A DNA stretch of 60,043 nucleotides from Spirochaetota bacterium (lineage in GTDB: Bacteria; Spirochaetota; UBA4802; JAGODF01): positions 1-60,043 of the forward strand of contig JAOAAF010000003.1 in NCBI GenBank assembly GCA_026419015.1. The letters run 5' to 3'. Positions 8,094 to 16,529 of this stretch are shown one piece after another. The notes beneath the pieces are model-generated. The model saw only the letters and a program-made list of their open reading frames with translations. It searched no databases and had not been told where the DNA came from. The position numbers were made by a program, and so were the translations under genes. Every line of letters begins with the position of its first letter. The first letter of the stretch is position 1.

Positions 8094-9386
8094 TCAGTTC
8101 TTTTCCATGTACAGTTTTCGAAGCATTGCGTTCATCCTCGGGCTTTCAATAACGCGAACAATCTTTCGAAAGTTGTCCGATCGAAGGTCTATCTGGATGC
8201 GGCTTTTCTTTCTATTAAGCGTTGCATCGTAAAACACTTCCACCCGTGGGGTAAGTGGTCTTCCTCTAAAAATCTCGATGATGCGCGCAAACTCATACGA
8301 AATCGGTGTGCGCTGATCTTTTCCCACAATTCTTCCCCCCGATTCGATCATCACAAAATTTCCTTCTTCCAAAAAATCCCTACCTCTGTTCAACGAAAGG
8401 GAAAGCGCTTTCAAGAAAAGGTGCACATCCGATACCGAAAAATAATAGTTGGAAGTGTTAAGGATGTAACGAAGCGCCGTGCGGGGCTCATTTCCCTGCC
8501 GCCACGGAGTTGTAGTGGTAAGCGCATCGTACATATCGCAAATCCCTAAGATGCGGACTTCTTCAGGAAGTTTGAAATAAAATTCTCTGCTTGCGCCATC
8601 GCGCTCCTTGCGATTTGGATATCCATAGATGACAAATTTCCGATGATGAAAAAGTGCCCCGTATTTAATTAAATCGCTTATCTTTTTTTGTGGGGAATAC
8701 TTTTCAACATCCGCCAAAATTCGATACCCCTCGCGGGTGTGTTCCAACATTATCTTCATTTCTTCTTTGGAAAGCGGGCCAGGTTTGTCGACAATCTCTT
8801 TCGGGATGCGAAGCTTCCCAATATCGTGCAAGTACCCCGCAATTGACATCGTTCGAATGCGGTCAGCATTGTACGAAGTTTTGTACTGGTAAACCATCGC
8901 CAAAAGGCCCACATTCACCGAGTGAACATAGGTATAGTAATCAAAATTGCTAATATCTTTCAAAAGGGAAAGCACTCCTCCATAGCGATCTTCGCTTTTG
9001 AGATTGCTTAAAAGTTCTACCATATCGCGGTGGGTGTTAAGGTATTGTTCGTATGTCATTGTCCCCGTTTGTCGAACATTTGCATATGTTGCCGCAGTAT
9101 TTTCGGCTAAGCTTTTAATTCTATCCTGCGAAAATATTTCATAATCATAATTGCCAACTTTTTCAGATATGCGCGGGATGAAAAACCGAATACCCTGCTT
9201 TGATTTCTCTGCGATTTCTTCTTTGGTGATCGATTTACCAGCGTGAAAAATGATGTTTTCGTTTTGGTCGTAAATATTAAACGTGAGAATTTTCTCCCCG
9301 CTGAGCTTCTCAAAAAATGAATGGGAAATCTCTTCGTAGCGCGAAAGGTCGATTGCAATTTCGTTTTTCCCGGCAAAATCTTCCAT
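8094..9386 (-). CDS. HD-GYP domain protein, catalytic residues mostly intact
   Basis: A 430-residue cytoplasmic protein. The N-terminal 130 residues are a mixed domain seen in front of HD-GYP domains (IYDQNENIIFHAGKSITKEEI). The HD-GYP domain spans about 150-330 with H155, the HD pair H187-D188 (YLHDIGKL), H216 in LEHTREGY, H247-H248 and YGYP at 254-257, and D in CDMYDALT. The loop between HH and GYP is unusual (HHRKFVIYGYP, lacking the E and DG of canonical HHExxDGxGYP). HD-GYP enzymes hydrolyse cyclic di-GMP or related dinucleotides to linear or mononucleotides; activity here is plausible but not certain. The C-terminal 90 residues are a beta-rich extension. It lies in the middle of the six-gene operon, nine bases after the ATPase gene and three before the pseudo-receiver. 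Confidence 0.88.
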   Translation of the reverse strand: MEDFAGKNEIAIDLSRYEEISHSFFEKLSGEKILTFNIYDQNENIIFHAGKSITKEEIAEKSKQGIRFFIPRISEKVGNYDYEIFSQDRIKSLAENTAATYANVRQTGTMTYEQYLNTHRDMVELLSNLKSEDRYGGVLSLLKDISNFDYYTYVHSVNVGLLAMVYQYKTSYNADRIRTMSIAGYLHDIGKLRIPKEIVDKPGPLSKEEMKIMLEHTREGYRILADVEKYSPQKKISDLIKYGALFHHRKFVIYGYPNRKERDGASREFYFKLPEEVRILGICDMYDALTTTTPWRQGNEPRTALRYILNTSNYYFSVSDVHLFLKALSLSLNRGRDFLEEGNFVMIESGGRIVGKDQRTPISYEFARIIEIFRGRPLTPRVEVFYDATLNRKKSRIQIDLRSDNFRKIVRVIESPRMNAMLRKLYMEKN

Positions 9387-9395
9387 AAAAAACCA

Positions 9396-10298
9396 TCATT
9401 CGCCTAAAAATATCTTTTCAAAAAACGATTCCATGCTCTTTACCGATGGATTTTTCACTACTTGTTCCCATATTGAATTCATGGATAATAAAAAGTGATT
9501 CGAATTTTCGGACATCAGCGCCGGAACACCCTCACGCAAACTTTTATGAAAAAGAGTTGGATCGTTATACACAAATCCTGCAAAAAATATTTTCACTCCA
9601 ATTCCAAACTGAGCAAGCGTTTTTTCGAGACTACTAAACGCTTGGTATGCTTCCTGATATCCCGTTGCCATATTTACGCAAATATCAATGGGTCGCCTCT
9701 TGTTTTCCAATGCCATGAATTTTATGACCTTGTAGGCATCCAGCAATGAAGTGGATACCGGATTTATTACGAGCAATGTGTAATCCGAAAACATAATTTG
9801 ACGCATAATTATTTTATTAAGCCCAGCCCCAGTGTCAACCACAATCCATTCGTAATGTTCTTCCAACTTATTGAGTTCGCTTAATATTTTTTCATTCGCC
9901 GTCACTTCGATTTCGTTAATTCGCTTTTCATCGCCCCCAAACGAGATGAGATCGACGCCATACTGCGTATGCACAATATAATGCGGCAACGAAGAAGGAT
10001 CCTCTAAAAAACGATCTAAACATGGCGAAAGCTTCTCTCCCAGCATCAAATGCGCATTGGAAAGATGATAATCAGCATCGAACAAAAGCACCTTATTTGC
10101 GGAAAACGTTGATGCCGAATTCATCCCTATCCGTTTTGCCATCGCTACTGCAAGATTTACAGAAATAAACGTTTTGCCCGTTCCCCCTTTCCCACCGCTA
10201 ACCGTGAGAACTTTTGAACGCTTTCGTCTCCGTGCTGGCATATCGAATTTCCATTTATATAAAATTTTGTACAATTTATCTTTGAACAACGACTGCAT
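9396..10298 (-). CDS. MinD/ParA family ATPase (FlhG-like)
   Basis: A 300-residue P-loop ATPase of the MinD/Mrp/FlhG class. The deviant Walker A GGKGGTGKT is at 35-43 with signature lysine K37, followed by LLFDADYHLSNAHLMLG (switch I) and WIVVDTGAGLN (switch II). These proteins dimerise on ATP and position cell machinery, for example FlhG with polar flagella. There is no clear C-terminal amphipathic MinD helix, but the end (MESFFEKIFLGE) could serve. The ATG at 10298 overlaps the preceding gene by 23 bases; an alternative ATG at 10241 (MPARRRKRSK) would remove the overlap, and neither has a strong ribosome binding site. It sits between two HD-GYP genes instead of beside flagellar genes, so the usual flagellar-number role cannot be assumed. 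Confidence 0.88.
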   Translation of the reverse strand: MQSLFKDKLYKILYKWKFDMPARRRKRSKVLTVSGGKGGTGKTFISVNLAVAMAKRIGMNSASTFSANKVLLFDADYHLSNAHLMLGEKLSPCLDRFLEDPSSLPHYIVHTQYGVDLISFGGDEKRINEIEVTANEKILSELNKLEEHYEWIVVDTGAGLNKIIMRQIMFSDYTLLVINPVSTSLLDAYKVIKFMALENKRRPIDICVNMATGYQEAYQAFSSLEKTLAQFGIGVKIFFAGFVYNDPTLFHKSLREGVPALMSENSNHFLLSMNSIWEQVVKNPSVKSMESFFEKIFLGE

Positions 10299-11823
10299 CC
10301 TGGGCAGTTAAACCCGAGAAATGCAAAAGGTTAATAACTTCACAAAAAACTTCAAAAATATCGGGATCAAAAAGATACGATTCCCTTTTTAACACTTCCA
10401 ATGCAACCTCAGGAGTTGCTTGCTCGCGAAACGGCTTGCGAGAAGTCAATGCAGCAAAGCTGTCGCACAATCCAATTATACGCGCATATAACGGAATTGC
10501 CAATCCCGATAGCCGCGCTGGATATCCATTTCCATTATATCGTTCGTGATGAGCGCGAATACCTTCAACAACTGCTGAAGGTAGATTCATTACTTCAGCT
10601 ACTTCTGCCGAATACTGTGGGTGCATAAGAATCTTCGCCATCTCATCTTTTGTAAGCTGCGCCTTTTTATTCAATATGGCATCGGGAATGCGAATAAAAC
10701 CAACGTTTTGCAGAAGCGCCGCCAATTCGAGTTCTTTCATTTGGAATTTCGTCAATCCAAGCCGAAGTCCAATTTCGCGTGCAAGCAACCGTACTTTTCG
10801 AGAATGATCCCACTCGTACTTTGACTGCAACAACAGCAAATATCCCTCAGCATATCTTTCAACCGGTTCCAAAAGGGTGGTGCTTTCTTCGTTTTCATCT
10901 CGCAAAATTTCACCTGGGGATTTCATCATCTCGAGCAACAAGCGCGATTTTTTGCTTATTGTCTCATTTTGATCCAACGCAAGCAAATTGAGCGCCTTCT
11001 TGAGAGACGCTGAAGGATTTTGAGAAATGAGCTTTTTCGCATTCTGGAGTAAAAGAAGTTTTTCATCATCGCTGCGTGAGCCCAATCGCTCTACGACTTT
11101 CTTAGCCACTTCTTCTGCCGCATCTACGTGGACTGGCGGTGGCGGAATTTTTCGCATACGCGAACGGAAAAACAAAAGAATTAATATCAAAACTAAAGAA
11201 ATACCTGCCGCCACCCCAATCAAAACAAACGAGAACGGAGATAAACGAAAGAAACCCTTCAGGCTTCCTTCCGCATTCAAAGCTTTTTGCTGAGATTTGA
11301 GTTCCACATACAATTTTGAAAGTTTTTCATCGATTCTATTCATTTTCTCAGCAAGCACAGCAGTTTTACGCAAATCGGCACGAGCAGTTTTTGTTTCCTG
11401 CACCTCACTCACCTCGCGCTTTGGCATCGCTTTTTCTGCAACAATCTCTTTTTTTGGCTCTCGATTTTCATTCGCGATCGCTTTTTCTGATTTGGAAAGT
11501 TGCGACACGGTCGATTCGCTTTTCGCAGCAAGCGTTTTTTGCTCTCCCTCTTTTGGCGGCTCTATCGCGGTGAGCGGTGATCCCTTATCGGTTAAATTTT
11601 TTAGATCGTGTTCTTTTTTCATTTTCCAAAACCACTTCGACGCTTCGGGATGATTGGGATTCATCTTCATTGCCTGCTTGAATAAATCGTACGCAGTTTT
11701 TAAATTTCCTGAATTGTAATTCGCAACTCCGCGTGCAACTACCTCATCCACCGAATTTGTTTGTGAATATCCTAACGCAACGATAAGCATTACCCACGCA
11801 ATCAAATAAGAAAATCGTTTCAT
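10276..11823 (-). CDS. Exported TPR - coiled coil - membrane segment - degenerate HD-GYP protein
   Basis: The 515-residue protein starts at the ATG at 11823, about eight bases after AAGGGG; an upstream GTG overlaps that site and is rejected. An N-terminal signal or anchor (4-20) is followed by a TPR-like pair (ARGVANYNSGNLKTAYDLFKQA, then MNPNHPEA; 29-62), a long charged Lys/Glu linker (75-185), one transmembrane helix (about 197-220) and a cytoplasmic HD-GYP domain (320-500). The HD pair is replaced by Q372-N373 (LLQNVGFIRIP), and the lysine after it by F376. H340, H401, HHE 425-427, GNGYP 431-435 and D454 remain. The domain probably folds and binds a ligand or partner but lacks two first-shell metal ligands. 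It may pass information between periplasm and cytoplasm. Third gene of the six-gene operon. Confidence 0.85.
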   Translation of the reverse strand: MKRFSYLIAWVMLIVALGYSQTNSVDEVVARGVANYNSGNLKTAYDLFKQAMKMNPNHPEASKWFWKMKKEHDLKNLTDKGSPLTAIEPPKEGEQKTLAAKSESTVSQLSKSEKAIANENREPKKEIVAEKAMPKREVSEVQETKTARADLRKTAVLAEKMNRIDEKLSKLYVELKSQQKALNAEGSLKGFFRLSPFSFVLIGVAAGISLVLILILLFFRSRMRKIPPPPVHVDAAEEVAKKVVERLGSRSDDEKLLLLQNAKKLISQNPSASLKKALNLLALDQNETISKKSRLLLEMMKSPGEILRDENEESTTLLEPVERYAEGYLLLLQSKYEWDHSRKVRLLAREIGLRLGLTKFQMKELELAALLQNVGFIRIPDAILNKKAQLTKDEMAKILMHPQYSAEVAEVMNLPSAVVEGIRAHHERYNGNGYPARLSGLAIPLYARIIGLCDSFAALTSRKPFREQATPEVALEVLKRESYLFDPDIFEVFCEVINLLHFSGLTAQDAVVVQR

Positions 11824-11844
11824 ACTCGTCACCCCTTAAAAATA

Positions 11845-13527
11845 TTAATAGGCTTTTACCACCCCGTGGCCAAATCGCGCGACGGGCATTGCAGCAACCG
11901 AACTCCAATTTGAACTAGGAAGCGAAACCAAATCGATTTTATAGCATGCTGCTACCCCACCACTCGAATGCGATGTAGCTCCGCCAAAGACATACAAATA
12001 ATCGCCAGATACAATTGCCGCGGCGAAGCCAATTGACAATGGATATTGATTTGTAAAAGCTGTCCACGCAGCCGGTGCGACGAATGGATACACCAAATAC
12101 CCCGCATAATTCAGAGAGGTGCTTGTTGTTGCACCTTGAAATACGTAATTGCCTGTGGTACCAGTTATTGCTGAAAACCCTCCCACTGTGACCATCATCG
12201 CCGGATATCCCTGCTTTCGAAATAGCGCCACAACCTGTCCGGTGCGATTCGACGGCAGAGCAACTTCCGTAACGCCAGTTGAAAGCTGCGTCAGAGAAAT
12301 AATAAATGCATCAACTACATTGGTAAGCGTTGCTGCAGCTGTTCTGCCACCCATAAAATAGCACGATCCTTCCAGCACAACCCCATATCGCTCAGAGCTG
12401 GCAGGCACTACGGCTGTAGGCGAACTCCAACTGTTGCTTGCAATATCGTATATCTGATTCCCTGCGGATGATGCCCATGCGGCTGTAGCATTCCCCGTTG
12501 TTCCTGCTAAAATGTAAATCTTATTGTTAAATAAAAATTCCCCAACATTTGCCCGTGCTGTAAAACCAGCACTTGACCCAGAAGACCAGCTATTGGTTTG
12601 TACATCATAAATTTGAACCGAATTGCTCACCGTGCCATCAGAGCGAAAACCGCCGATTACGTATATTTTCCCATTCGTTGCAGTAACCGAAGCAAAACTC
12701 ACTGGCACATACGTGCCGCTTGCATCTTTCGCAATGTTTGGATACCATGTATCGGTTACGGGATCGTAAAGATCGATCTGCGAAACTACCGTAGAAATTG
12801 CCGTTCCGCTTAAGCCCCCAAGTAGCCAAAACCCTCTTTGCTTTTGCGATCGCGTTGGAGATGGTTCTGTGATAGTAAATTGCTGTTCGGGTGTTACGGC
12901 GTTTCCAATTTTATCATGGTAATTTCGCACCCGATAGTAATACGTTGTGTTCGACGACAACCCGCTTATTGAAATGCTGTGATTCTGAGTTGGCGTAGTT
13001 GTTGGCACCGTGGCATGAGTGTAATTCCCCGGTGAGGTGCCATATTCGAGCGAATGCGTGGTCGCTACATTGGTCTGCCATGTTATCGTGCCTGAGCTTA
13101 AATCGGCATTGGGAGTAAACGTCAAATTCGAAACCGTAATTGTCAGCGACTCGGCTTGAAAAATACTGAAGGATACCTCCCCGCTTGCTTTGACTTCATT
13201 AGTATTTGGCGATTCGACAAATACCTTTGCATAGTAGGTAACGTTCGGCGTTAAATTGTTCACGGTTATCGTGTGGGTTGTTGCTGGTAGCGGACTTTTA
13301 TCCGTGCGATGTACGTAATTCCCGCTTTCAATTCCATAAACCGCATATGCGACTGTGGGAATATTCGTCGTAAAACGAAGCGTTGCAGAATCCACGCTTG
13401 TTTCCGTGAGCACATCAGAAACGAACAAGTTCTCAAGGTTATCAATAAGAGCCTCTTCAAACATCGCGCTACACGAAATTAATCCAATGGTTAAAAGTAA
13501 CATGGGTATAAAACAAAAAATTCTCAT
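11845..13527 (-). CDS. FN3-kelch surface lipoprotein
   Basis: A 560-residue lipoprotein: signal sequence with lipobox LISC (C19), two fibronectin-type-III-like domains (about 33-125 and 128-222; each has the TYYAKV or TYYYRV strand and a YGxxxGNYxH hairpin), then a kelch beta-propeller (about 235-560). Kelch signatures include GKIYVIGG, NKIYILAG, DYLYVFGG and repeated Y/F-D...NSWSS turns, giving about five to six blades. Such proteins are usually surface or periplasmic adhesion/scaffold modules. The ribosome binding site AAAGGAGGTGG is near-perfect. It starts 15 bases after the upstream barrel gene, so co-expression is likely. A link to the signalling genes downstream is suggested only by the operon. 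Confidence 0.88.
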   Translation of the reverse strand: MRIFCFIPMLLLTIGLISCSAMFEEALIDNLENLFVSDVLTETSVDSATLRFTTNIPTVAYAVYGIESGNYVHRTDKSPLPATTHTITVNNLTPNVTYYAKVFVESPNTNEVKASGEVSFSIFQAESLTITVSNLTFTPNADLSSGTITWQTNVATTHSLEYGTSPGNYTHATVPTTTPTQNHSISISGLSSNTTYYYRVRNYHDKIGNAVTPEQQFTITEPSPTRSQKQRGFWLLGGLSGTAISTVVSQIDLYDPVTDTWYPNIAKDASGTYVPVSFASVTATNGKIYVIGGFRSDGTVSNSVQIYDVQTNSWSSGSSAGFTARANVGEFLFNNKIYILAGTTGNATAAWASSAGNQIYDIASNSWSSPTAVVPASSERYGVVLEGSCYFMGGRTAAATLTNVVDAFIISLTQLSTGVTEVALPSNRTGQVVALFRKQGYPAMMVTVGGFSAITGTTGNYVFQGATTSTSLNYAGYLVYPFVAPAAWTAFTNQYPLSIGFAAAIVSGDYLYVFGGATSHSSGGVAACYKIDLVSLPSSNWSSVAAMPVARFGHGVVKAY

Positions 13528-13542
13528 CGCTTGCCACCTCCT

Positions 13543-14433
13543 TTAAAAACCATAATAAATGCCAAAACCAACTGCCATCGTCTGGAAATGGCGTTTGCGC
13601 TGAAATACAACGCAATAAGTTGGACTAAGGCGAAATGAAATTCCTCGGTACAGATGCACATCAACTCCCGCAGAAGCGCTCATTTCAGTATCGATCCCGC
13701 TTACCCGAGTGCTTTTTACAAAGTTTCGCTCATCGTTAATGTGGATATACGATGGTCCAATTGCCAACTGCACAAAGGGAGTAATCCTTTCAGAAAATGG
13801 AAACAGGTAGTGAAAATCGTGATATGAATACGTGACGGTTGGTTTTAGCGAAATATTCACATAGCGGACATCTTCGCTCGGCACATACCCCATATTGCGA
13901 TAGGAAAAATCTAACCCAAACGAAATGCCGCGTACCAATGGGAAATTTTTTTCTCCGTATGCCGAAAGTGCATACGAAGAATCGAAATCGTTGCGAAATT
14001 CACCAATTACCCGATAGTAGGTAATCATCATTCCAATCTTCGCATCGAATCCATAATATTTTGTCGTGAGCGTTTCATCCGAAATTTTCTCAATCAAATC
14101 AGGTACAATTGTAATGTTTCCAAGTTGTAAATTGAGCAAAATTCCAATTTCCTCATCGTAATCTTCAAACTTTCCCTGCAATACCGTGCCATCACGAAGA
14201 TATACTGAGACAGAAATTTTCTTTAGATCCGCAGCACCCTTTGATGTTTTTAAAATTTCCGATGAAGAATAGATTTTCTCCTTGCCGAACGATTCCACAA
14301 CCACCTTTTCTCGCTCAACGCTTACAATCTTTCCGAGAAGAATTTTCCCATCCAGCAAGGTAAGCGAATCGTACGAATACAATGGCATAGACATAAAAAA
14401 GCATACAATACTACTGACTATTTTCATTTTCAT
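13543..14433 (-). CDS. Outer-membrane beta-barrel with two Lsm/SH3-like N-terminal motifs
   Basis: A 296-residue exported protein, first gene of a six-gene operon. After a signal peptide (1-20), two small-barrel motifs follow: LTLLDGKILLGKIVSVEREKV and VYLRDGTVLQGKFEDYDEEIG. Both look like the xVxLxDGxxxxGxI strand pair of Sm/SH3-like folds. Residues from about 110 on alternate hydrophobic and polar, with GLDFSYRNMGYV and FRLSPTYCVVF segments, and the chain ends GFGIYYGF. The terminal phenylalanine is the classical outer-membrane insertion signal. The ATG has a GAGGAG ribosome binding site. Role unknown; it may anchor the lipoprotein or the TPR protein encoded downstream. Confidence 0.7.
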   Translation of the reverse strand: MKMKIVSSIVCFFMSMPLYSYDSLTLLDGKILLGKIVSVEREKVVVESFGKEKIYSSSEILKTSKGAADLKKISVSVYLRDGTVLQGKFEDYDEEIGILLNLQLGNITIVPDLIEKISDETLTTKYYGFDAKIGMMITYYRVIGEFRNDFDSSYALSAYGEKNFPLVRGISFGLDFSYRNMGYVPSEDVRYVNISLKPTVTYSYHDFHYLFPFSERITPFVQLAIGPSYIHINDERNFVKSTRVSGIDTEMSASAGVDVHLYRGISFRLSPTYCVVFQRKRHFQTMAVGFGIYYGF

Positions 14434-14764
14434 AAAAACTCCTCACGGCGTATTTAGTATTTCTTCTATACTTCATCTCAACGAAAACATTTTAGGTTCA
14501 AAATGGACCAAAAATTTAACGATGAAAAATATATAAATATCGTTCATACTAACCCAAAATGTTGTAAAACCCCCTTCCATCTATCATAATGAAGTGAAGC
14601 AGATTATAAATCTGGTTAATAATATTTAAAATACCACTGGACTTTTACTTTTCATTTTTTTTTACAAATTTTATAAAAATTATTAACACAATTCATATTG
14701 TGTTAGATATTTATTATTAATGCTTATTTTATAAAATTCGTTGAGGAAATTGTGAGATTATGTG
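14434..14764. other. AT-rich intergenic region upstream of the six-gene operon
   Basis: About 330 bases without a credible gene. It must hold the promoter of the operon starting at 14433 (minus strand) and the 3' end of the AI-2E permease transcript. I see long A/T runs and one perfect inverted repeat (14685-14704), and no RNA gene. Confidence 0.6.
14685..14704. terminator. Perfect 8-bp inverted repeat, possible weak terminator or operator
   Basis: AACACAAT-TCAT-ATTGTGTT. In the minus orientation it lies 60 bases after the permease stop and is followed by a moderately T-rich stretch (AATAATTTTTAT), so it may end that transcript. The stem is AT-rich and weak, and a protein-binding site for the operon at 14433 is an equally good reading. 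Confidence 0.3.
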
Positions 14765-15838
14765 TTATGGCTCTTCTGTACTGCTTACTAACTTATAAAT
14801 TTCCCAGAGAGAATAAAACAGCGTCAATAGCAAGGGCCCAAGCAATATGCCTGCCAATCCAAATGCTTTGATGCTCCCAATCAGCAGAAAGAAAAAGATT
14901 AGAGGGTGAAAATTGAGCGTTTTCCCAAAAATTGCTGGTTTAAGTATATTTTCTAAAATTAAATACCATGCCATGCTCCATGTTGCAACAAAGGCAGCAC
15001 TCCCATAGCTTCCTTTTATTATGAGAAATACAGTGGCCGGAATCCAAATAAACATCGTCCCTATTACCGGGATAAGTGACATTATTGCGCCAATCGATGC
15101 CCACAAAAGGACTCCTGAGATTTTTACAATAAAAAATCCTATTCCAAGGCAAATTCCTTGAAGTGCCATAATCACAATATTCCCTACCAGTAACACTTTC
15201 ACCACTTCTTTAAGCCGCTTCACTACATCTTTTTCCACATCATCGGGAAATGGAAGGATGCGGTAGAAAGGTTCCTCAAGTTTGTACCCATCCTTAAAAA
15301 GAAAAAAAAGGATAAGAAGCATGAATACAAAATTCATTGCAAAATTAATTGAAAATCCTACCACAAGCGTCACATTCGTAAAAATCGACATCGCTGTCTG
15401 CTCGAGGAATGCCAGCACTTTTGACAAAATTTCTCCTCGATTTACTTGAAACTGTTCGTATAACCAGCCAACCACCGCATTATTGCCAATCCACTCCGCC
15501 AACTTTGCCCGCACAATCTCATCTTGGATGTACTTATAAAATTCAAATGCCTGTTTAGCAATCCCTAAAAGCAACAGCAGCACTGGGAAAAACACCACCG
15601 CGCAAAGTCCCAACAGCATAAGAAAACTTGCCAAAGAGTCGAGCCGCACAGCTTTTTTCAATTTATCGTACCATGTGCGGAGTGCAATATAAATTATAAG
15701 CGCAAACAAAAATGGCCAGAAATAGTAACGGAATATAAATAAAAGACCAGCAATGACCGTTCCCAGCAATAAATAAAAAAGGCGCAACAATGTGCGGTTT
15801 TCTCTGATCGCTGCGTACGATTTTTTGCTTTCAACCAT
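14765..15838 (-). CDS. AI-2E family (PerM/YdiK-like) membrane transporter
   Basis: A 357-residue inner-membrane protein with about eight hydrophobic segments. It shows the family layout: paired N-terminal helices, the amphipathic region with FKDGYKLEEPFYRILPFP (the conserved F(F/L)xDG...lP motif), then the C-terminal helices with GAIMSLIPVIGT and the conserved GILLGPLLLTL near the end. Family members are linked to autoinducer-2 export or general efflux; substrate prediction from sequence is unreliable. The ribosome binding site is AAGGCAG. It is a single gene; the next gene upstream (the 54-residue protein) ends 37 bases before its start, so transcription could continue from there. Confidence 0.9.
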   Translation of the reverse strand: MVESKKSYAAIRENRTLLRLFYLLLGTVIAGLLFIFRYYFWPFLFALIIYIALRTWYDKLKKAVRLDSLASFLMLLGLCAVVFFPVLLLLLGIAKQAFEFYKYIQDEIVRAKLAEWIGNNAVVGWLYEQFQVNRGEILSKVLAFLEQTAMSIFTNVTLVVGFSINFAMNFVFMLLILFFLFKDGYKLEEPFYRILPFPDDVEKDVVKRLKEVVKVLLVGNIVIMALQGICLGIGFFIVKISGVLLWASIGAIMSLIPVIGTMFIWIPATVFLIIKGSYGSAAFVATWSMAWYLILENILKPAIFGKTLNFHPLIFFFLLIGSIKAFGLAGILLGPLLLTLFYSLWEIYKLVSSTEEP

Positions 15839-15875
15839 ACTGCCTTATAAAAATTTTAAAAATACATCCCTCGTA

Positions 15876-16040
15876 TTAGCGCGTGAGATAGTTCGTTAAA
15901 TCAGTGGCAATTTTCTGAATCGCATGGTCGAGGTACTCGTTATCTGCCATGCGCTTTTTATATTCTTCGATCGTAAGTTTATCCCTGCCAACCCGACGTT
16001 CTTGTATCTCACGATCATCCTTGCTCATGAGATTTTCCAT
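15876..16040 (-). CDS. 54-residue charged protein of unknown function
   Basis: A short gene supported by a good ribosome binding site (GAGGGG, seven bases before the ATG) and by strongly protein-like, charged helical sequence: begins MENLMSKDDREIQERR, then KLTIEEYKKRMADNEYLDHA, and ends LTNYLTR. Two amphipathic helices are predicted by eye, with no cysteine, signal or membrane segment. It lies on the same strand as the yraN/HD-GYP/FlhB-like/FliK-like genes, 123 bases beyond yraN and separated from it by a very G-rich leader, so it may have its own control. The size and charge would suit an adaptor or anti-factor, but no family is recognised. Confidence 0.65.
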   Translation of the reverse strand: MENLMSKDDREIQERRVGRDKLTIEEYKKRMADNEYLDHAIQKIATDLTNYLTR

Positions 16041-16047
16041 AAGTTTT

Positions 16048-16100
16048 CCCCTCACAAATAGGGGGCCCCTCCCCTCCCTGGGCGGGTTTGCTCGCCCCTG
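16048..16100 (-). promoter_or_regulatory. G-rich, potentially structured leader of the 54-residue gene
   Basis: In the coding (minus) orientation this leader has a GGGCG/CGCCC hairpin with an eight-base loop, then GGG-A-GGGG-A-GGGG, and the GGGG of the ribosome binding site. Four or five closely spaced G-tracts could form a G-quadruplex overlapping the translation start region. The composition contrasts sharply with the AT-rich surroundings. I recognise no known riboswitch consensus. Confidence 0.4.
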
Positions 16101-16163
16101 TTTAATTGTTCGGATTTTTTTAAGGTTGACTTAACGAAACTTTATGCAATCGACGAAAAAAAT

Positions 16164-16520
16164 TTAGCGGAAAATATCTTCAACCCACTCGCAGTTGTCA
16201 TTGTGGATTGCTAAAAGATCAAATCTGAAAATCAAATTCGGATTCTTTTTTAAATCGGGGTTTAGCCTTAAAAAAGCCTCCGCAACCACTTTTAGTTTTT
16301 TTATCTTTGAAGGGCTAATTGCATACAACGCGCCACCGTAAAGATCCGTTCGACGGTTTTTTACTTCAACAAATACAATTAAATTGCCTTTTCGCACAAT
16401 GAGGTCGATCTCGCCTGTTCTTCCAAAACGAAAATTTTTTGAAAGAATTTCAAAACCCTTATTTTCAAAAAAACGGCATGCGAGAACTTCGCCCTTTGTC
16501 CCCAATTCCCTTGCGTTCAT
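16164..16520 (-). CDS. yraN: YraN/UPF0102 family nuclease-fold protein
   Basis: A 118-residue protein of the usual family length. It shows the restriction-endonuclease-like core: GTKGEVLACRFFENKGF, NFRFGRTGEIDLIVRKG and IVFVEVKNRRTD, with the E...D...ExK residues (E11, E37, D39, E52, K54) of the PD-(D/E)xK fold. UPF0102 proteins are widespread and proposed to act in DNA processing, but their role is unproven. The ribosome binding site AAAGGGGAAG is strong and the gene starts nine bases after the HD-GYP gene, so it belongs to that operon. Confidence 0.95.
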   Translation of the reverse strand: MNARELGTKGEVLACRFFENKGFEILSKNFRFGRTGEIDLIVRKGNLIVFVEVKNRRTDLYGGALYAISPSKIKKLKVVAEAFLRLNPDLKKNPNLIFRFDLLAIHNDNCEWVEDIFR

Positions 16521-16529
16521 CTTCCCCTT

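Noticed and set aside
11297-11653. 118-codon plus-strand frame rich in Ser and Phe
   Set aside because: Antisense shadow of the Lys/Glu-rich linker of the TPR/HD-GYP gene; composition is what that linker gives in reverse.
13250-13330. Mobile element or repeat array in the FN3-kelch gene
   Set aside because: Similarity between the two FN3 units is protein-level domain duplication; no direct DNA repeats or insertion ends.
16041-16163. Known riboswitch upstream of the 54-residue gene
   Set aside because: Compared by memory with cyclic di-GMP, preQ1, fluoride and mini-ykkC consensus features; none fits.
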